NCBI GenBank assembly: GCA_963932145.1
Contig: OZ010571.1
Location: 152,594,098 to 152,658,097, forward strand
Direction: 5' to 3'
Length of the DNA stretch: 64,000 nucleotides
Origin: Acanthosepion lycidas
Lineage: Eukaryota > Mollusca > Cephalopoda > Sepiida > Sepiidae
Each line of letters begins with the position of its first letter. Within the stretch, counting starts at the first letter, position 1. A program made the translations under genes and the position numbers. A model generated the notes under the pieces. That model saw only the letters and a program-made list of their open reading frames with translations, was not told where the DNA came from and made no database searches. Positions 45,543-56,635 of the stretch are shown here, piece by piece.

Positions 45543-45851
45543 TAGTTGTATGGGTTGAGTTGTTGAGAGGTTGGTAGCGGTTATTGAGTCAGTGTGTTGG
45601 CACGCGTGAGGTCTGTTGGTATCTCTCGAAACTCGGTGTCTGACTGACTTGAATTAAGTCGAACGATTCATTTTATAGGTTTTCGAGTTTCCAAATAGGC
45701 TCCAGAAAGCTGCGCGGAAAAAAAGTTTGTCTCAACTTTGCTACATTTTTAGTGTCCTTTTAACCAATGGAGGATTGAGTTTGGAAAAGTAAAGTGATGA
45801 TTGGTTAAAGCTTTATTTGGGGAAGAGTGCATCTTCCCGTAGGGGGTGACA
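45543..45851 (-). mobile_element. Possible solo LTR (minus)
   Basis: On the minus strand it starts tgtcaccccctacgggaag, has CCAAT-type boxes (aaccaatcatc, ctccattggtt) and a TATA-like cctataaaatgaatcg, and ends caacta. A 5-bp ttgcc lies on both sides (45538-45542 and 45852-45856 as ggcaa on the plus strand). The 3' terminus TA instead of CA and the short duplication make this tentative. Confidence 0.35.
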
Positions 45852-45954
45852 GGCAAATGTAGAGGATTCCATAAGATACATCACAGGAGAAAATAGAGTT
45901 TCAGTTCGCAGCCGGTGTTTTAAACTTTACTTTTTTTATGTGCACCTATAAACT

Positions 45955-46474
45955 GACACGATTACAGACATAATAAATGAAACAATAATGATATGCCGGA
46001 AGACCTCGGTAGATCCATTTTCATAGCACTGCCGAAGAAGCCAGGTGCAAACGAATGCGAACTGCATTGTGCAATCAGCCTAATGAGCCATGTAACAAAA
46101 CTTATCATGCGAAATCTGATGAATAAAGCGCGCAGCAGAATTAGACCAGGAACAGGATAAGAACAGTGCGGGTTTGTTAAAGACACTAGCACAGGTAATA
46201 CGATATTTATGGTCAGAAAGAACAATACTAATGAAAAAGGATGTATATCTATGTATCATAGATTATGAAAAAAGGTTTGATAAAGAACGTCACAAACAAT
46301 TGTTGGAACTCTGAAGTAACCGTGATATATTTGGGAAAGATAGAATAATCCAGAAATTAAATTGGTAGAACACCGGCCGCATACGGATAGAAAATGAATT
46401 CAAAAATAATCAAAAGTAGAAAGGCGTGTAAGACAAGGATGCGTTTTCTCGTCGGACTTATTAAACCTATACCC
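45955..46474 (+). pseudogene. APE-type LINE RT, left part (split by insertion)
   Basis: Translation across frames: MPEDLGRSIFIALPKKPGAN (about 45993-46052), ELHCAISLMSHVTKLIMR, SRIRPGTG, then after frameshifts RRVRQGCVFSSDLLNLY (about 46423-46472), the RT motif RQGC.LSP.LFNLY. Coding stops precisely at NLY, and the next codons of this family (MILRELE, then the YADD box) occur 2.95 kb later, at 49430. So this is the left half of one LINE copy. Confidence 0.8.
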
Positions 46475-47927
46475 TAGGTACCTCCACTTTTTCACTGACA
46501 AAAGAGCGTAGCATGATGTAAAAAGGCTCCAAACTTAATAAAAACAAAGTTTTATCGTCAAAATGTTTATTATTAAGAGAAAAGACCAAAGTATTTTTTG
46601 CTTATTTTATTATGTTTTTTAAATTTTATCTAGCACGTTCGAAATTCTGGTTAAAAGTCTTGTTTTTCTGCGTCAGCGGTCGACGTAATGTTTACAAGTA
46701 ATGTTTTAGCACCTTTTTTTTTCAGGGGAAAAACAAATTGATTTAGAAATTGTTGCAAAAGTCAAATAATTGTTGGATTTTAATGAAACATTCAGGAGTT
46801 ATTCACAAATGAAATAAATTATTGTTGACTTTTTTTTAGAAAATCTTAGTAAAAATATATTTTTTTATTTATATAACTTACCCACCACTTACTTAATTTC
46901 ATGAAATTTCGTTAATTAAATTATCATCTGAAAGTTTTATTTATTAGATAAAAGCAGGAATCCTTGGAGAATGCAAGTCATCATTTTTTTTCAAACTACT
47001 ACACATTTCCCGAAAATCAGCTCCAAATCGTAAAATAAAAATTCAATAAAAATATGTCATTATTTAATTAGAAAAACTTTTAATTGCTTTAATTGCTTTT
47101 ATAAATAAGATTTAAGACACTATTATCTTAAAAAAAATTTTTTTCGATGAATAATGAATTTTCGCAAGAATAGGTTTTCATTTTTTTTTAAATTTGAATT
47201 ATAATAATGTATAATATATAAATATTTTAAAATTCTGCATTACTTTCATCTGCTTAGGTGATATTGATATTAAGTGAAACTATATTTACTAATCAAAAAT
47301 TGAAAAGTGTAATAACAATCATTTTACTCCAAGATTTTTAAAATAATTTTTAATTTTTTTTGTGTATATAAAATATTATAAAATAATATATAATTTTATC
47401 TACATAAAATAATATGTAATGATTTTTATTTTTTTTTATTTTATATAATATTATATGTTGTGTCCATTTTTGAAAGTATGGTCGACCATACACTACATTA
47501 TCCGAAAATAAGAGCGAGATCTATAGTAAATTTAAAGTCAAAATTCCTAAAATTAGATTACGGAGAATATTTCCCAACATTTTTAAGATTACTGAGTACT
47601 TAAAAAGTATATAGAAAGGCGCTCACGTCATTTTCTTCAATTACGTTTCAACAGATAAAGTCTCCGTAGAACAACAATCAAACTGTCATCACCTGTCACC
47701 GCCTCGTCAAAATATCGCGGTGTCGGTTAAAAATACAGCTACTGTTTGGTTTTAAAAATACATTTCTGTGTTATTTTAAACTAAAAGTAAATAATATTTT
47801 GTTCAAATCAGTTTAATTATACTTTAAATCGGCTAATATTTGCCAAATTAAGTTTTAGAAAAGTATATTTTATTTTCGGAAGATTTTTTAATACAGAGAA
47901 TTACATTGCAATGAAAGACGACTAATA

Positions 47928-49198
47928 CAAGGTAACCAAAAAAGTTCTGTCCGTTTTTTGATTAGTCATTGAATGAAACTGAAATATATACAAAATGCGT
48001 GTAACAATTGTTTTTAAATTCTGACGGCCGGAAGTAGGAACATCAGACGTTATAAAAAACACGCGCACCGTGCCGGGCCATCAGTTATAAGCCGGACAGC
48101 TGTAAGAAGGATGGAAGTATCTAGAGATCTCGTTCGGGGCTGTTTGCTTTACGACTTTAAAGTGGGCTTATCAGCAGCTGCATCAAGTCGCCGCATATGT
48201 CAAGCGTTTGGGGATAGTGCTCTGAATGAACGTACTGCAAGGCGTTGGTTTCGAAAATTCAAGTCGGGAGATTTGTCTCTCCATGATGAACCTCGCAGTG
48301 GACGACCACGTGTCTTGAATGACGGAGTCCTGAAGGCGGCCATTGAAGAGGACAGTAGTCTAACGTGTGGTGAACTTTCAAGACAGTTCAACGTTTCCGA
48401 TGAAATAGTTAGACTTCACCTGCACCGCCTAGGTAAGACGTACAAACTAAGCAAGTGGGTTCCGCAAACGCTGTTGGCTGTGGTGGCAGCCTGCATATCG
48501 CTGCTTTCTCGCCACCGTACCGCATCCTTATTCAATCGAGTGCTTACCAGTGAAGAAAAGTGGGTTCTGTACGAAACTCCCAAGCGTTCCAAACATTGGT
48601 TGTCACCTCAGGATGCTGTCCCTCACACCGCAAGACCACCTATGCACCCACGCAAGACTATGCTTTGTGTCTGGTGGACAGGTCATCAAGTGGCACATTA
48701 TGAACTGCTACCAACGGGCCAAACGGTCACTGGAGACCTATACTCGCAGCAATTGAAACGTGTGCAACAGGCATTGCGCCAGAAGGAGCCAGCACTGGTG
48801 AATCGCAAAGGTATGCTTTTCCTCCATAACAACACCAGGCCGCATGTCGCGCGAGTGGTCAGGGATACCATACAGCAACTTGGGTGGGAGATTTTGTGCC
48901 ATCCACCTTATTCACCTGACCTTGCGCCATCCGATTACCATCTCTTCCACTCCCTGGATAATCATCTTCGTGGGAAATCCTTCACCAATGAAGCAGACTT
49001 GTGTAAAGCCCTCACGGACTTCTTTGCGTCAAAATCCCCCGATTTCTATCGCAAGGGCATTGAACAGCTGAAATCGCGTTGGCAGAAGGTGCTGGATGCT
49101 GATGGCGATTACTTCGAAGACTAAATATAAGTTACACATACTGTGAAGCGTTTTCTTTTTTTCCTTTATAAACAGACAGAACTTTTTTGGTTACCTTG
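47928..49198 (+). mobile_element. Full-length mariner element with intact-length transposase
   Basis: 28-bp terminal inverted repeats (47928-47955 caaggtaaccaaaaaagttc...; 49171-49198) match at 27 of 28 positions. TA dinucleotides flank them (47926-47927 and 49199-49200). Length 1271 bp, normal for mariner. It holds one uninterrupted transposase frame, and it sits inside another TIR element, making it the youngest layer of the nest. Confidence 0.97.
48111..49124 (+). CDS. Mariner transposase, uninterrupted but with two altered catalytic residues
   Basis: 337 residues, typical mariner length, from the ATG at 48111. The N-terminal paired helix-turn-helix DNA-binding region (about residues 5-110) includes [15 protein letters not shown] and DEPRSGRP, and recognises the terminal repeats in this family. 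WVPQ (116-119) replaces the usual WVPH. The catalytic domain should carry D,D34D. Here the first position is Glu148 (TSEEKW instead of T.DEKW; codon 48552-48554), the second is Asn240 (LHNNTRPH instead of HDNARPH; codon 48828-48830), and the third, Asp275 in [13 protein letters not shown], is kept with correct 34-residue spacing. It is probably inactive as a transposase, though DNA binding may survive. A decayed copy moved in trans is the simplest explanation. Confidence 0.93.
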   Translation: MEVSRDLVRGCLLYDFKVGLSAAASSRRICQAFGDSALNERTARRWFRKFKSGDLSLHDEPRSGRPRVLNDGVLKAAIEEDSSLTCGELSRQFNVSDEIVRLHLHRLGKTYKLSKWVPQTLLAVVAACISLLSRHRTASLFNRVLTSEEKWVLYETPKRSKHWLSPQDAVPHTARPPMHPRKTMLCVWWTGHQVAHYELLPTGQTVTGDLYSQQLKRVQQALRQKEPALVNRKGMLFLHNNTRPHVARVVRDTIQQLGWEILCHPPYSPDLAPSDYHLFHSLDNHLRGKSFTNEADLCKALTDFFASKSPDFYRKGIEQLKSRWQKVLDADGDYFED

Positions 49199-49418
49199 TA
49201 AAAGGGTATTAATCAGCTATTATAGAAAAAAATTAAAAAATCGATTCCAATCAATATAATTTCTCTTAGAAATACAACACAGTATTTTTCTTACTAGAAA
49301 TAATAAATTTAATCCTTTAACTTTCAATTAAAGCTAAAATGAGAGCTTCAAGAAATCTTTTTCATTTATAAAAAATTAATTTTAAACCTTAGGTATCGAA
49401 AATTAGTGGCGGTATCTA

Positions 49419-50320
49419 ATATAGATTGATGCGATTCTGAGAGAATTAGAAGTCCTACCAGGATTCATTATCAGCAGCCACAATCTTAACAGCACAAGTT
49501 ACGCCGATGACACTGTGTTGATAGCAGATACAGAAAGTAAATTACAATAATTCCTGCAAAAGGTAGTGAAGGAAAGCAAAAAGAAAGGACTAAATATAAA
49601 TTGCAAAAATACTGAATGTATCGTTGTCAGCAAAAGGGGAGCAGGTACAATATGGAAATTACAAACTGGAGATACCAAAATCAAACAAACACAAAAATTG
49701 AAGTATCTGAGAAGTGTTTTAACTATGGACGGAAAGTGCGACATTGAAATCTGAAGGCTATTCGAGATAGGGAAAAATGCCTACCAAAAGCCAAGCAAAT
49801 TACTTACTATTTTCGCTAGAAACAAAGAAAAGTGTACTGAACTGTTACATAAACATCAGTCCTTCTGTAGGGCGGTGAATGCTGAACAATCTCCCCACAG
49901 ATGAAGAAGAGACTTGAAACAACAGAAATGTGGTTCTACAGAAGGATGTTGAGAATATCATGGGCCGAATATGTGAACACCGACGAAGTATTAAAGAAAT
50001 TGGAAACAAAAAGATCACATACTTAATATAAGAAAGAAACAGTTGAAATTTATAAGGCTCATAACGAGGAAAGAGGAGTTGGAAAATTTGATACTCACGA
50101 GACAGATTGACGGCAATAGGGACAGAGGAAAACAACGCATAACCTACCGATAGTTTAGGAGAGATAAAAAAAAAGACAAAATTTATTAAGTTGTGGGAAT
50201 TGTGGAGAGCCTTGATCGCCAACACCCTGAAATGACACGTCACATAGAAGAAGAAGAAAAAGAAGAAGAAGAAGAAGAAGAAGAAGAAGAAGAAGAAGAA
50301 AAAGAAGAAGAAGAAGAAAT
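49419..50320 (+). pseudogene. APE-type LINE RT, right part with (AGA)n tail
   Basis: It resumes with ILRELEVLPGFI (about 49432-49467), then SYADDTVLIADTESKLQ (49497-49548), where YADD is the RT catalytic box, and KKGLNINCKNTECIVVSKRG (49582-49640), IKQTQKLKYLRSVL and DGKCDIEI. The C-terminal tail is frameshifted (KQQKCGSTEGC class) to about 50230, ending in (AGA)n at 50246-50319. Together with 45955-46474 it forms one LINE copy interrupted by a 2.94 kb insertion. Confidence 0.85.
50246..50319 (+). repeat. (AGA)n tail of LINE
   Basis: AAG/AGA run at the LINE 3' end, consistent with a short simple-repeat tail of this LINE family. The Glu-rich and Phe-rich open frames over it are artefacts. Confidence 0.95.
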
Positions 50321-52780
50321 ACTGATATATGCTTGGCACTCAATATTGACATTGATGCATATCACAAATCGCAAAGTCTATATTGTTCTCAGAAGATCGT
50401 AAGCATCCCAGTTCAGGAATTTGTTCATTGTATTAAAAATTTAGAATGATCAAAGAATGGAATGATTCAAACTTTTACAAATGTTAGTAATTGACTTACA
50501 TACAAGTTCCGTCTGCTTCTGACGGGTACTCATCTTGTCTTAACAAATACAACACATATCAACACTTAAACTGACCCATGAGATACATCAAGGCATTGCG
50601 ATAACAAAGATTTTATTGCATGAGAAAGTATGGCGGTCAAGCATAGATTCTATCAGATCCTCTTCCAACTTTACTCACATAGATAAAAATATTTAAGTAT
50701 TTCAGTATCAGGTATATCAGAGACAATGCTTTTTTTAATGGCGCAACCGTGGAAAAGGTATACTGTAAATCTGTGGTTCTTTTCCATCTGATAACGACAT
50801 TCGGATTATAATTGATGGATGTACTCACAAATTAGTTTCAGTAATATTTTATCTTTTTTTTATTTATTATAAAATTCTTATAAATAGTCGAAATTAATTG
50901 CAATAAATCGGTAGTTGGTTGATTAACTTTCCAAGTTGCGCAACATGCATTTTATTTTTCTAACCTCCGATTTGATCAAATTTTCGAATCTCGATGTTGT
51001 CAGCTTTCAATCAGTTTCTATAACATTGCTGCTGAATCGAAGATTTTCGCAGATCCATCGTAGTAGACATAATTTCTGCTACTTAATTATGTATTTGTGG
51101 TGAATACGAAATAAAAAATAGCTCTCTTTTCTCCATTATTTTCAAATTCGTAGCCTATGCGAAAATTTATTTTGACCAATGAAAAAAAGGATTGGCTCCG
51201 ATGTAAAGAAAAGAACAAGGGAAATTTTAACGAGCTTATATAAAAAATTGTTTTGACCAATTGAAAAGGGAGCGGCTTACAAACTGAGAAAAAAGTAACG
51301 AGCCGACGTGAAATCACTTTTTGATATAGACAGAGAAATTTGAATCAAAGCAGAGAGAGAGAGAGAGTGAGAGAGAGAGAGAGAGGGAGAGAGAGAGAGA
51401 GGAAGCAGAAAGAAGCAGGAGGTAGAAAGCCAGAGTTTCATGCGTCTGAATAACGCAGGTGTCAAATTACACGCGGATACACCTCGTACCGTATTGTGAA
51501 AAATGTTTTATACTTTCGAAACTAAACTTGCCGTAAACAATCAATCTATGAAACTAGAACTTAATCACTACATATGTAGCCTGCAAAAATAAATTTGATG
51601 TTTTGATTACACAACTTTTTATTTTCTTTTATAGTAAACAAGCTTTTCATCGATCGGAAAAAATTACATCTCTTTGAAGATTCGATGCCTGTTTCAAATA
51701 CATTTTGTTGTTTATTCAGGGAATCACTCGTACTCTCTAGGGCGAAGTAGGTACATGGTGTTCTTTACTAAAGACCAAGTCATACTGTAACTCACGTCCA
51801 GAACTTGTGACCTATCTTGAATTTTGTTGTTCCACTGTGAGCAAAAATATTTAGTTTCTGTTTGCTTTGCGGTAGTTCGCTGCTGTAGTTGGTTTAATAA
51901 CTTTTTGCTTTTTACGTTTGGAATAACCTTAGCTTATTTAATATAATGTTAGTATAGGAATTATTTATTTTCCTTCAGACTTGCTATATTATTTTATGTT
52001 TTCATTGCAAAAACTAACGTCTTTTGTGCGAAATTCACTAAAAAAATGTAATTTAGGAAACTGTTACTTGGAAGTTAATTTAATTCTGGGTGAGAGTTGC
52101 ACTATGACTTGGCCTCTAGCAAAGAACGCTATTGGTAAGTAAGTGACACTTGAAACAACTACTTCTGTCATGATAGACTACAAAGTTTTTCTTTAGACTA
52201 GCGAATTATAAATGGCACGCTGAAAAAACTTATAAAACCTATAAACATTTTTTTGTTAAAAATGTAATAGAAATCGTTCAAATGTTAGTAAGGTCACTAC
52301 AAAACTGAAAAATATGCAAATATTGATTTGAGTCAATACATGCACTGTATGTGCATGCTTCATTTCTTTGATAGAAAACTCAAGTTTTGTTTGTCTTCCG
52401 GCAACAGATTATTACGCGCGAAAACGTAAACATAATTAAAATGAACCAATGATTATTCTTATTTCTTGATTTGTAAAAGCAGTAAGAAACTAGTGGGCAA
52501 TATTTTACAAAATGTCTCAACATTGAGCCGGATTGTAATCTATCTTGTCTTTCTGCCCTGACTATAAAGTTGATCGAATAAAGTTCGAGTGTCAATTGCA
52601 GCCGTGGTATACTTTGAAGGCTACTCTTGTAGAAAAGCGTTAAGAGAATTGATCTGTGAAAAATCTATAAATATTGATTTTTAGTAGTTTTCTTCAGGTA
52701 ATCTTATAACCCATCACGCATAAAGCACATTTATATATCAATACCATAGTATCTGCCGACATTCCTAAGTAACGTCTAAG
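50320..52780. other. No gene seen; (GA)n at 51352-51402
   Basis: AT-rich DNA. A (GA)n microsatellite lies at 51352-51402 and a short purine-rich stretch follows. No recognised element or coding region. Confidence 0.45.
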
Positions 52781-52935
52781 TTACTGTAAGAAAAAGGAAA
52801 GAAGAGAAAGAAAACGAAAAAAAGGAAAGAAAAGTGGATTCATTCATTTTAAAAGATCAACAGAGTAAAAGAGCCAAAAAAAGAAAAGAAAACGAAAACA
52901 AAAACAAAAAAGAAACAAACAAACAAAAAAACACT
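52780..52935 (+). repeat. A/G-rich low-complexity tract
   Basis: Imperfect aaaaga and aaacaaac units. The Lys/Asn-rich frame starting at 52834 is low complexity. Confidence 0.8.
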
Positions 52936-53123
52936 CAAGACAGCAAGCCCGTCCGTCTATGTATTTATTTCGTCTTCACCTCACACATTCATTTCACTCG
53001 CATTTCTTTACATTTTTTTCTAACTTCCTTAATACTCTCTAAATCTATTCGTTTTCAACATGTTTTTACCCATTTATCGCTTTTCTCAATTATCTTGTGT
53101 GGAAATAATACAAACTTACACAC

Positions 53124-53125
<2 letters not shown>

Positions 53126-53176
<51 letters not shown>

Positions 53177-53194
53177 GCACACGCACACGCACGC

Positions 53195-53251
<57 letters not shown>
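53126..53251. repeat. (TA)n-(CA)n-(TA)n compound microsatellite
   Basis: TA to 53172, CA/CG-rich to about 53208, then TA to 53251. The conserved module abuts the right end. Confidence 0.97.
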
Positions 53252-53255
<4 letters not shown>

Positions 53256-53450
53256 GGCAAGTTTCGTTGAATAGTTCAGACAAATTTTGTCTGCTTATTT
53301 TCAGCAGGATCCGTTCATATTCTCGGATGAGCTTTCTGGTGTCCGTATTAAAAGAAAAGAGGAAATTACTGTAATATGATAAATATTGTTTTATTCCGAG
53401 TACTTTCGACATTAACACAATGTCATCCTCATGACGTGTTTTTAACACAA
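53252..53450 (-). other. Conserved coding-like module ending in (TA)n, copy 2
   Basis: The minus-strand frame (53125-53448) reads [19 protein letters not shown] then [19 protein letters not shown] then [11 protein letters not shown], and runs into the TA tract. Its last about 30 residues match copy 1 at 20098-20225. A third, frameshifted match lies at 53620-53715 (+): gaagaatatgaacagatcct, ctattcaacgaaacttgct. The family is not recognised. Confidence 0.55.
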
Positions 53451-53743
53451 AAATGTAGTGTTTCCAAAGACAAAATTGCTATGTTCATCTGAAAGTTATA
53501 ATTTTGCATGTGGAATGAAGACCGCTAGTTTTTCTGCCATACGGTGTATATTACGCTCTAGGGGAGGTAAGTAATTATGATGTGTGAAGAGTTCTTTTCT
53601 TTTTTTAAAAAAAAAAGAAGAAAAGAGGATGACATTGTGTTAATCCGAAGAAGAATATGAACAGATCCTGTTGAAAATAAACAAACAAAACTATTCAACG
53701 AAACTTGCTTCAATGAAAACATGTTTCCAAAATACACACACGT

Positions 53744-53769
53744 AATATATATATATATATATATATATT
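53744..53769. repeat. (TA)n microsatellite
   Basis: About 25 bp of TA. Confidence 0.9.
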
Positions 53770-53908
53770 CCGGTTTAGGATTGGGTTTCCAGTCCCTTCT
53801 AAAGTCTACTTCAGCTCTATACTCATAACGTCTTAACCTATCTATCTTTTCTGCTATCTTGCCCTTTTCTCTACCTTGAGTGTTCCTTGGGCCTTGTATT
53901 GGGTGAAC

Positions 53909-53911
<3 letters not shown>

Positions 53912-53966
<55 letters not shown>
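53912..53966. repeat. (TA)n microsatellite
   Basis: About 55 bp of TA. Confidence 0.97.
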
Positions 53967-53968
<2 letters not shown>

Positions 53969-54074
53969 ATGTGCAGTGAAGTCAGCACCAAGAGGCGACA
54001 GTCTGTTTTATGCTAAACGCAATCGTCAAGCCTGAAGATTCCGTTCAGCATGAAACAGACTGTCACCTCTGGGA

Positions 54075-54600
54075 GTTGACTAATAATTTTTACAAAAATG
54101 TATTGCTGGTATTAACATCTATTTTTTTACACTTTCCTAGTATTTTGATCCCAGTTTTGGGGGTTAACTATTTGTCCATAGCTGGGACCCTAACAAGTGT
54201 TTTTTCTTTTCCAAAAATGTATTTGCTGGTAATATTTTTTTTCCAAAATTGTATTGCTGGTAATAATTTTTCCTTCAAAAATTCATTGCTAGTAATAATT
54301 TTTTAACAAAAAACTGTTGCTGGTATTAAAACCTGTTTACACTTTCATAGAGTTTTGACACCAGTTTTTTGGGTGCGGTTAACTATTTACCCATAGGTGG
54401 GACACTAACAGGTGCTACCACTCCGGGTCAGTGTGGATCCTGGCAACGCTAGCAATTAAGAAGTGGTTCCACGCTCATCAAAACCTCCTGATCAGAGGCC
54501 TTGCTGTTGGATGTAGTTTATCGTCTTACCCAGGACGCGGATGCAGTTTATAGTCTTACCCAGGACGCGGATGCAGTTTATCGTCTTACTCAGGACACTA
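54075..54600 (+). mobile_element. Composite repeat family, copy 4
   Basis: Irregular attgctggtaata units (54100-54330) and ggttaactatttacccata, then the core aggtgctaccactccgggtc, gcaattaagaagtggttcca, cctcctgatcagaggccttg and gatgtagtttatcgtcttac. The last core block (acccaggacgcggatgcagt) is repeated three times in tandem (54520-54590). Confidence 0.6.
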
Positions 54601-54689
54601 TACTTTTGTATTTGCTGCTTTGCAATTTGTACTTATTTAGAATATTCTCTTGTGTACTTTTTTATATTTGATTTTTATGTAAATATTGG

Positions 54690-54810
54690 ATTTAATGTTA
54701 TTCACATTATTTACATTCGGACTATTGTCCCCATTTTATTGTTATTATCACAACATTTCGTTTGTTATTTTCGCCAGTCCTTCATCAGGCGCGTGTCGAT
54801 CCAGGTATTT
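54690..54810 (-). repeat. Tail of the inverted-arm SINE-like family (minus)
   Basis: On the minus strand: gcgcctgatgaaggactggc, gaaataacaaacgaaatgttg, then ggggacaatagtccgaatgt. This is the same tail as 14520-14610, here with CTGATGA rather than CTGAAGA. Confidence 0.65.
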
Positions 54811-54824
54811 CAAGGTGAATCCTT

Positions 54825-55005
54825 TATTTAATCTATTCGTATCTCAATGTCGCACTCTCCATAGACTGTTACACTACCCAGATAGTTAAATTGCACCACC
54901 TGCTTGATTTTGACGACCCCAATGACCCCTTTTTTGCTAGCAACCACACATTCTGTCTTCTTACAGTTCGGATTTAAATCTAAAAATATTTTTTCCTCTT
55001 ACTAC
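54825..55005 (-). pseudogene. APE-type LINE fragment (minus)
   Basis: Minus-strand frames give NPNCKKTECVVASKKGVIG, then KIKQVVQFNYLGSVTVYGEC and DIEI, matching the segment after YADD in the LINE at 49.5-49.75 kb. It is short and broken, and lies directly downstream of the inverted-arm SINE tail. Confidence 0.75.
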
Positions 55006-55506
55006 CTTTCAAAAGATTTTCTTTTTATAATATATTTTAGTATAGAAAAACAAAAGAATAAACACAATACGCCAAGTACATAGAATTATATTCAATAATA
55101 AGAATATTTTAATAATAATTCTAATAATAGATAAATGCATGCAGTGCCATACTTCAGAAAACTTTAAAGATACCAGTCTAACATAATGTTGCGGTGGTAT
55201 ATTGGCCGGCAAACAGATAGCGAATGACAAACAAAACGAAGACATATATATATACTCCTCAGTGCGATTAGACATCCGAATACTTCAAACCCAACCGATC
55301 AGTCAGAGTTTCTACCACTGAGCTATCTTCATTCAAAAGAGAGAAATAACTAAATCTAGCGTATTGTTTTTACGAATGTAAACAAATGACAATCAGCCGG
55401 AGTGCTCCAATTCATTTTACTGAAGAGCTTTGCATTAACGCAAGTGGCTGTTGTTTATAGAATTAGCTTATCACTCAACAGTGCTCAACTGAAATATATT
55501 TTCAAG
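55006..55506. other. No gene seen
   Basis: AT-rich DNA. The 88-codon minus-strand frame at 55009-55275 lacks recognisable motifs. Confidence 0.35.
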
Positions 55507-55531
55507 AGCTCTCTCTCTCTCTCTCTCTCTC

Positions 55532-55580
<49 letters not shown>
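55507..55580. repeat. (CT)n-(TA)n compound microsatellite
   Basis: CT run 55508-55534 passing into TA to 55580. Confidence 0.97.
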
Positions 55581-55582
<2 letters not shown>

Positions 55583-56635
55583 CCAAGTTTATTTTCGTTA
55601 AAGAAAATACATCGACAAAAATAAGGTTACAGTTCACTAGGAAAAAATATCTTTGTATGTTCATACAGAAGGCGAGAAGAGCGTCGTCCTGAAGACAGTT
55701 CTGGTATTCGTTGAAGAGTGCTGTCCTAAAAAGTACAATGTTGCTGGCGAAGAGGACTGGCTAGAGCTGGAACTGCTGATAGCTGGCTAGATGGAACTGC
55801 AGGCCGGCTGGCTGTTGGAATAGATACTATGCTTTTATCCTAGGCATCTTAGTCGCAAATTGTTTTGTTTGTTTTGTGGCCTTTTTGTGACCTTTTTGTG
55901 TGCTGAATCAGTTTTACTACAGTCGCTGGTCCTGGAAGGTGAAGTTTCTTCTTTCGGTTTTTTTTTTTTTTTTTAATGTGGATACAATATTAAAAGTTAA
56001 GTTAAGAAAAAAAAATATGGCAGTACATATATAATTTAAAAGAAAGATAGTGAGTTTGTCTAGATAAACATTTTTAGACATAAATTCAAAACGTGTTACA
56101 AAATACCGAATATACTCGTCCAAGATGGAGGTTTTGCGTTGGTACCCAATAGCTTAGACTTGTGACATTTTCGTAGTCTGTGGTAGTAGTGGTTTGGGAA
56201 GGTCAGCTCAGCGTGCACATGGTTGATATGCATATTGGTTTCTCTCTCTGTTTCGTGGGGGGGTGCTTGACTTCTGCTGTTAGAAACTGAAGTACGAGGT
56301 TGGCAACAGCGAACAAACACATGAAAAGCTTAATGAAGATATAATTTATTTCAAGTTTCTGTACATAAAGTGACGATTAAATTAGTTTTTATTCATCCTC
56401 CCCACCCGGAAAGTGGAAACCACAGTCCATTTTATAAACATGCATGTCGTCCATCTCCTCACAGTGGATCGATCGACTAATCAGCTAAAAGAGTTTTAGG
56501 GTGTATTTTGCCGTAGTCTAATTTTCGAGTTCATTTCTTTTCTGAGGCGACAGATTTTGCTTGGTTACTTTCTGTACTACATTATAACTGACTTATAGGA
56601 TGTGAGTTGGGGAAGGAGGGAGAATGAAAGTCTAT
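55581..56635. other. No gene seen
   Basis: 55700-55810 is GC-richer with a ctggctag tandem flavour. The rest is AT-rich. No coding support. Confidence 0.4.

Larger units (their letters stand above)
46475..49418. mobile_element. TIR-bearing AT-rich element inserted in LINE, itself hosting mariner
   Basis: The left terminus taggtacctccacttttt (46475) is matched by the right terminus, whose reverse complement is tagataccgccactaatttt (ends 49418). The insertion lies between two consecutive codons of the LINE RT. Without the nested mariner (47928-49198) it is about 1.67 kb and has no ORF, so it is non-autonomous. A diverged second copy of the left end and interior lies at about 61131-61835. The flanks do not show an unambiguous target duplication. 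Confidence 0.65.

Noticed and set aside
49845..50339. 164-codon minus-strand frame with a long Phe run
   Set aside because: It is the reverse strand of the LINE C-terminus and its (AGA)n tail.
53125..53274. Tyr-Ile repeat peptides and His/Thr repeats
   Set aside because: Direct translation of TA and CA microsatellites; the same pattern appears at every (TA)n tract in the window.
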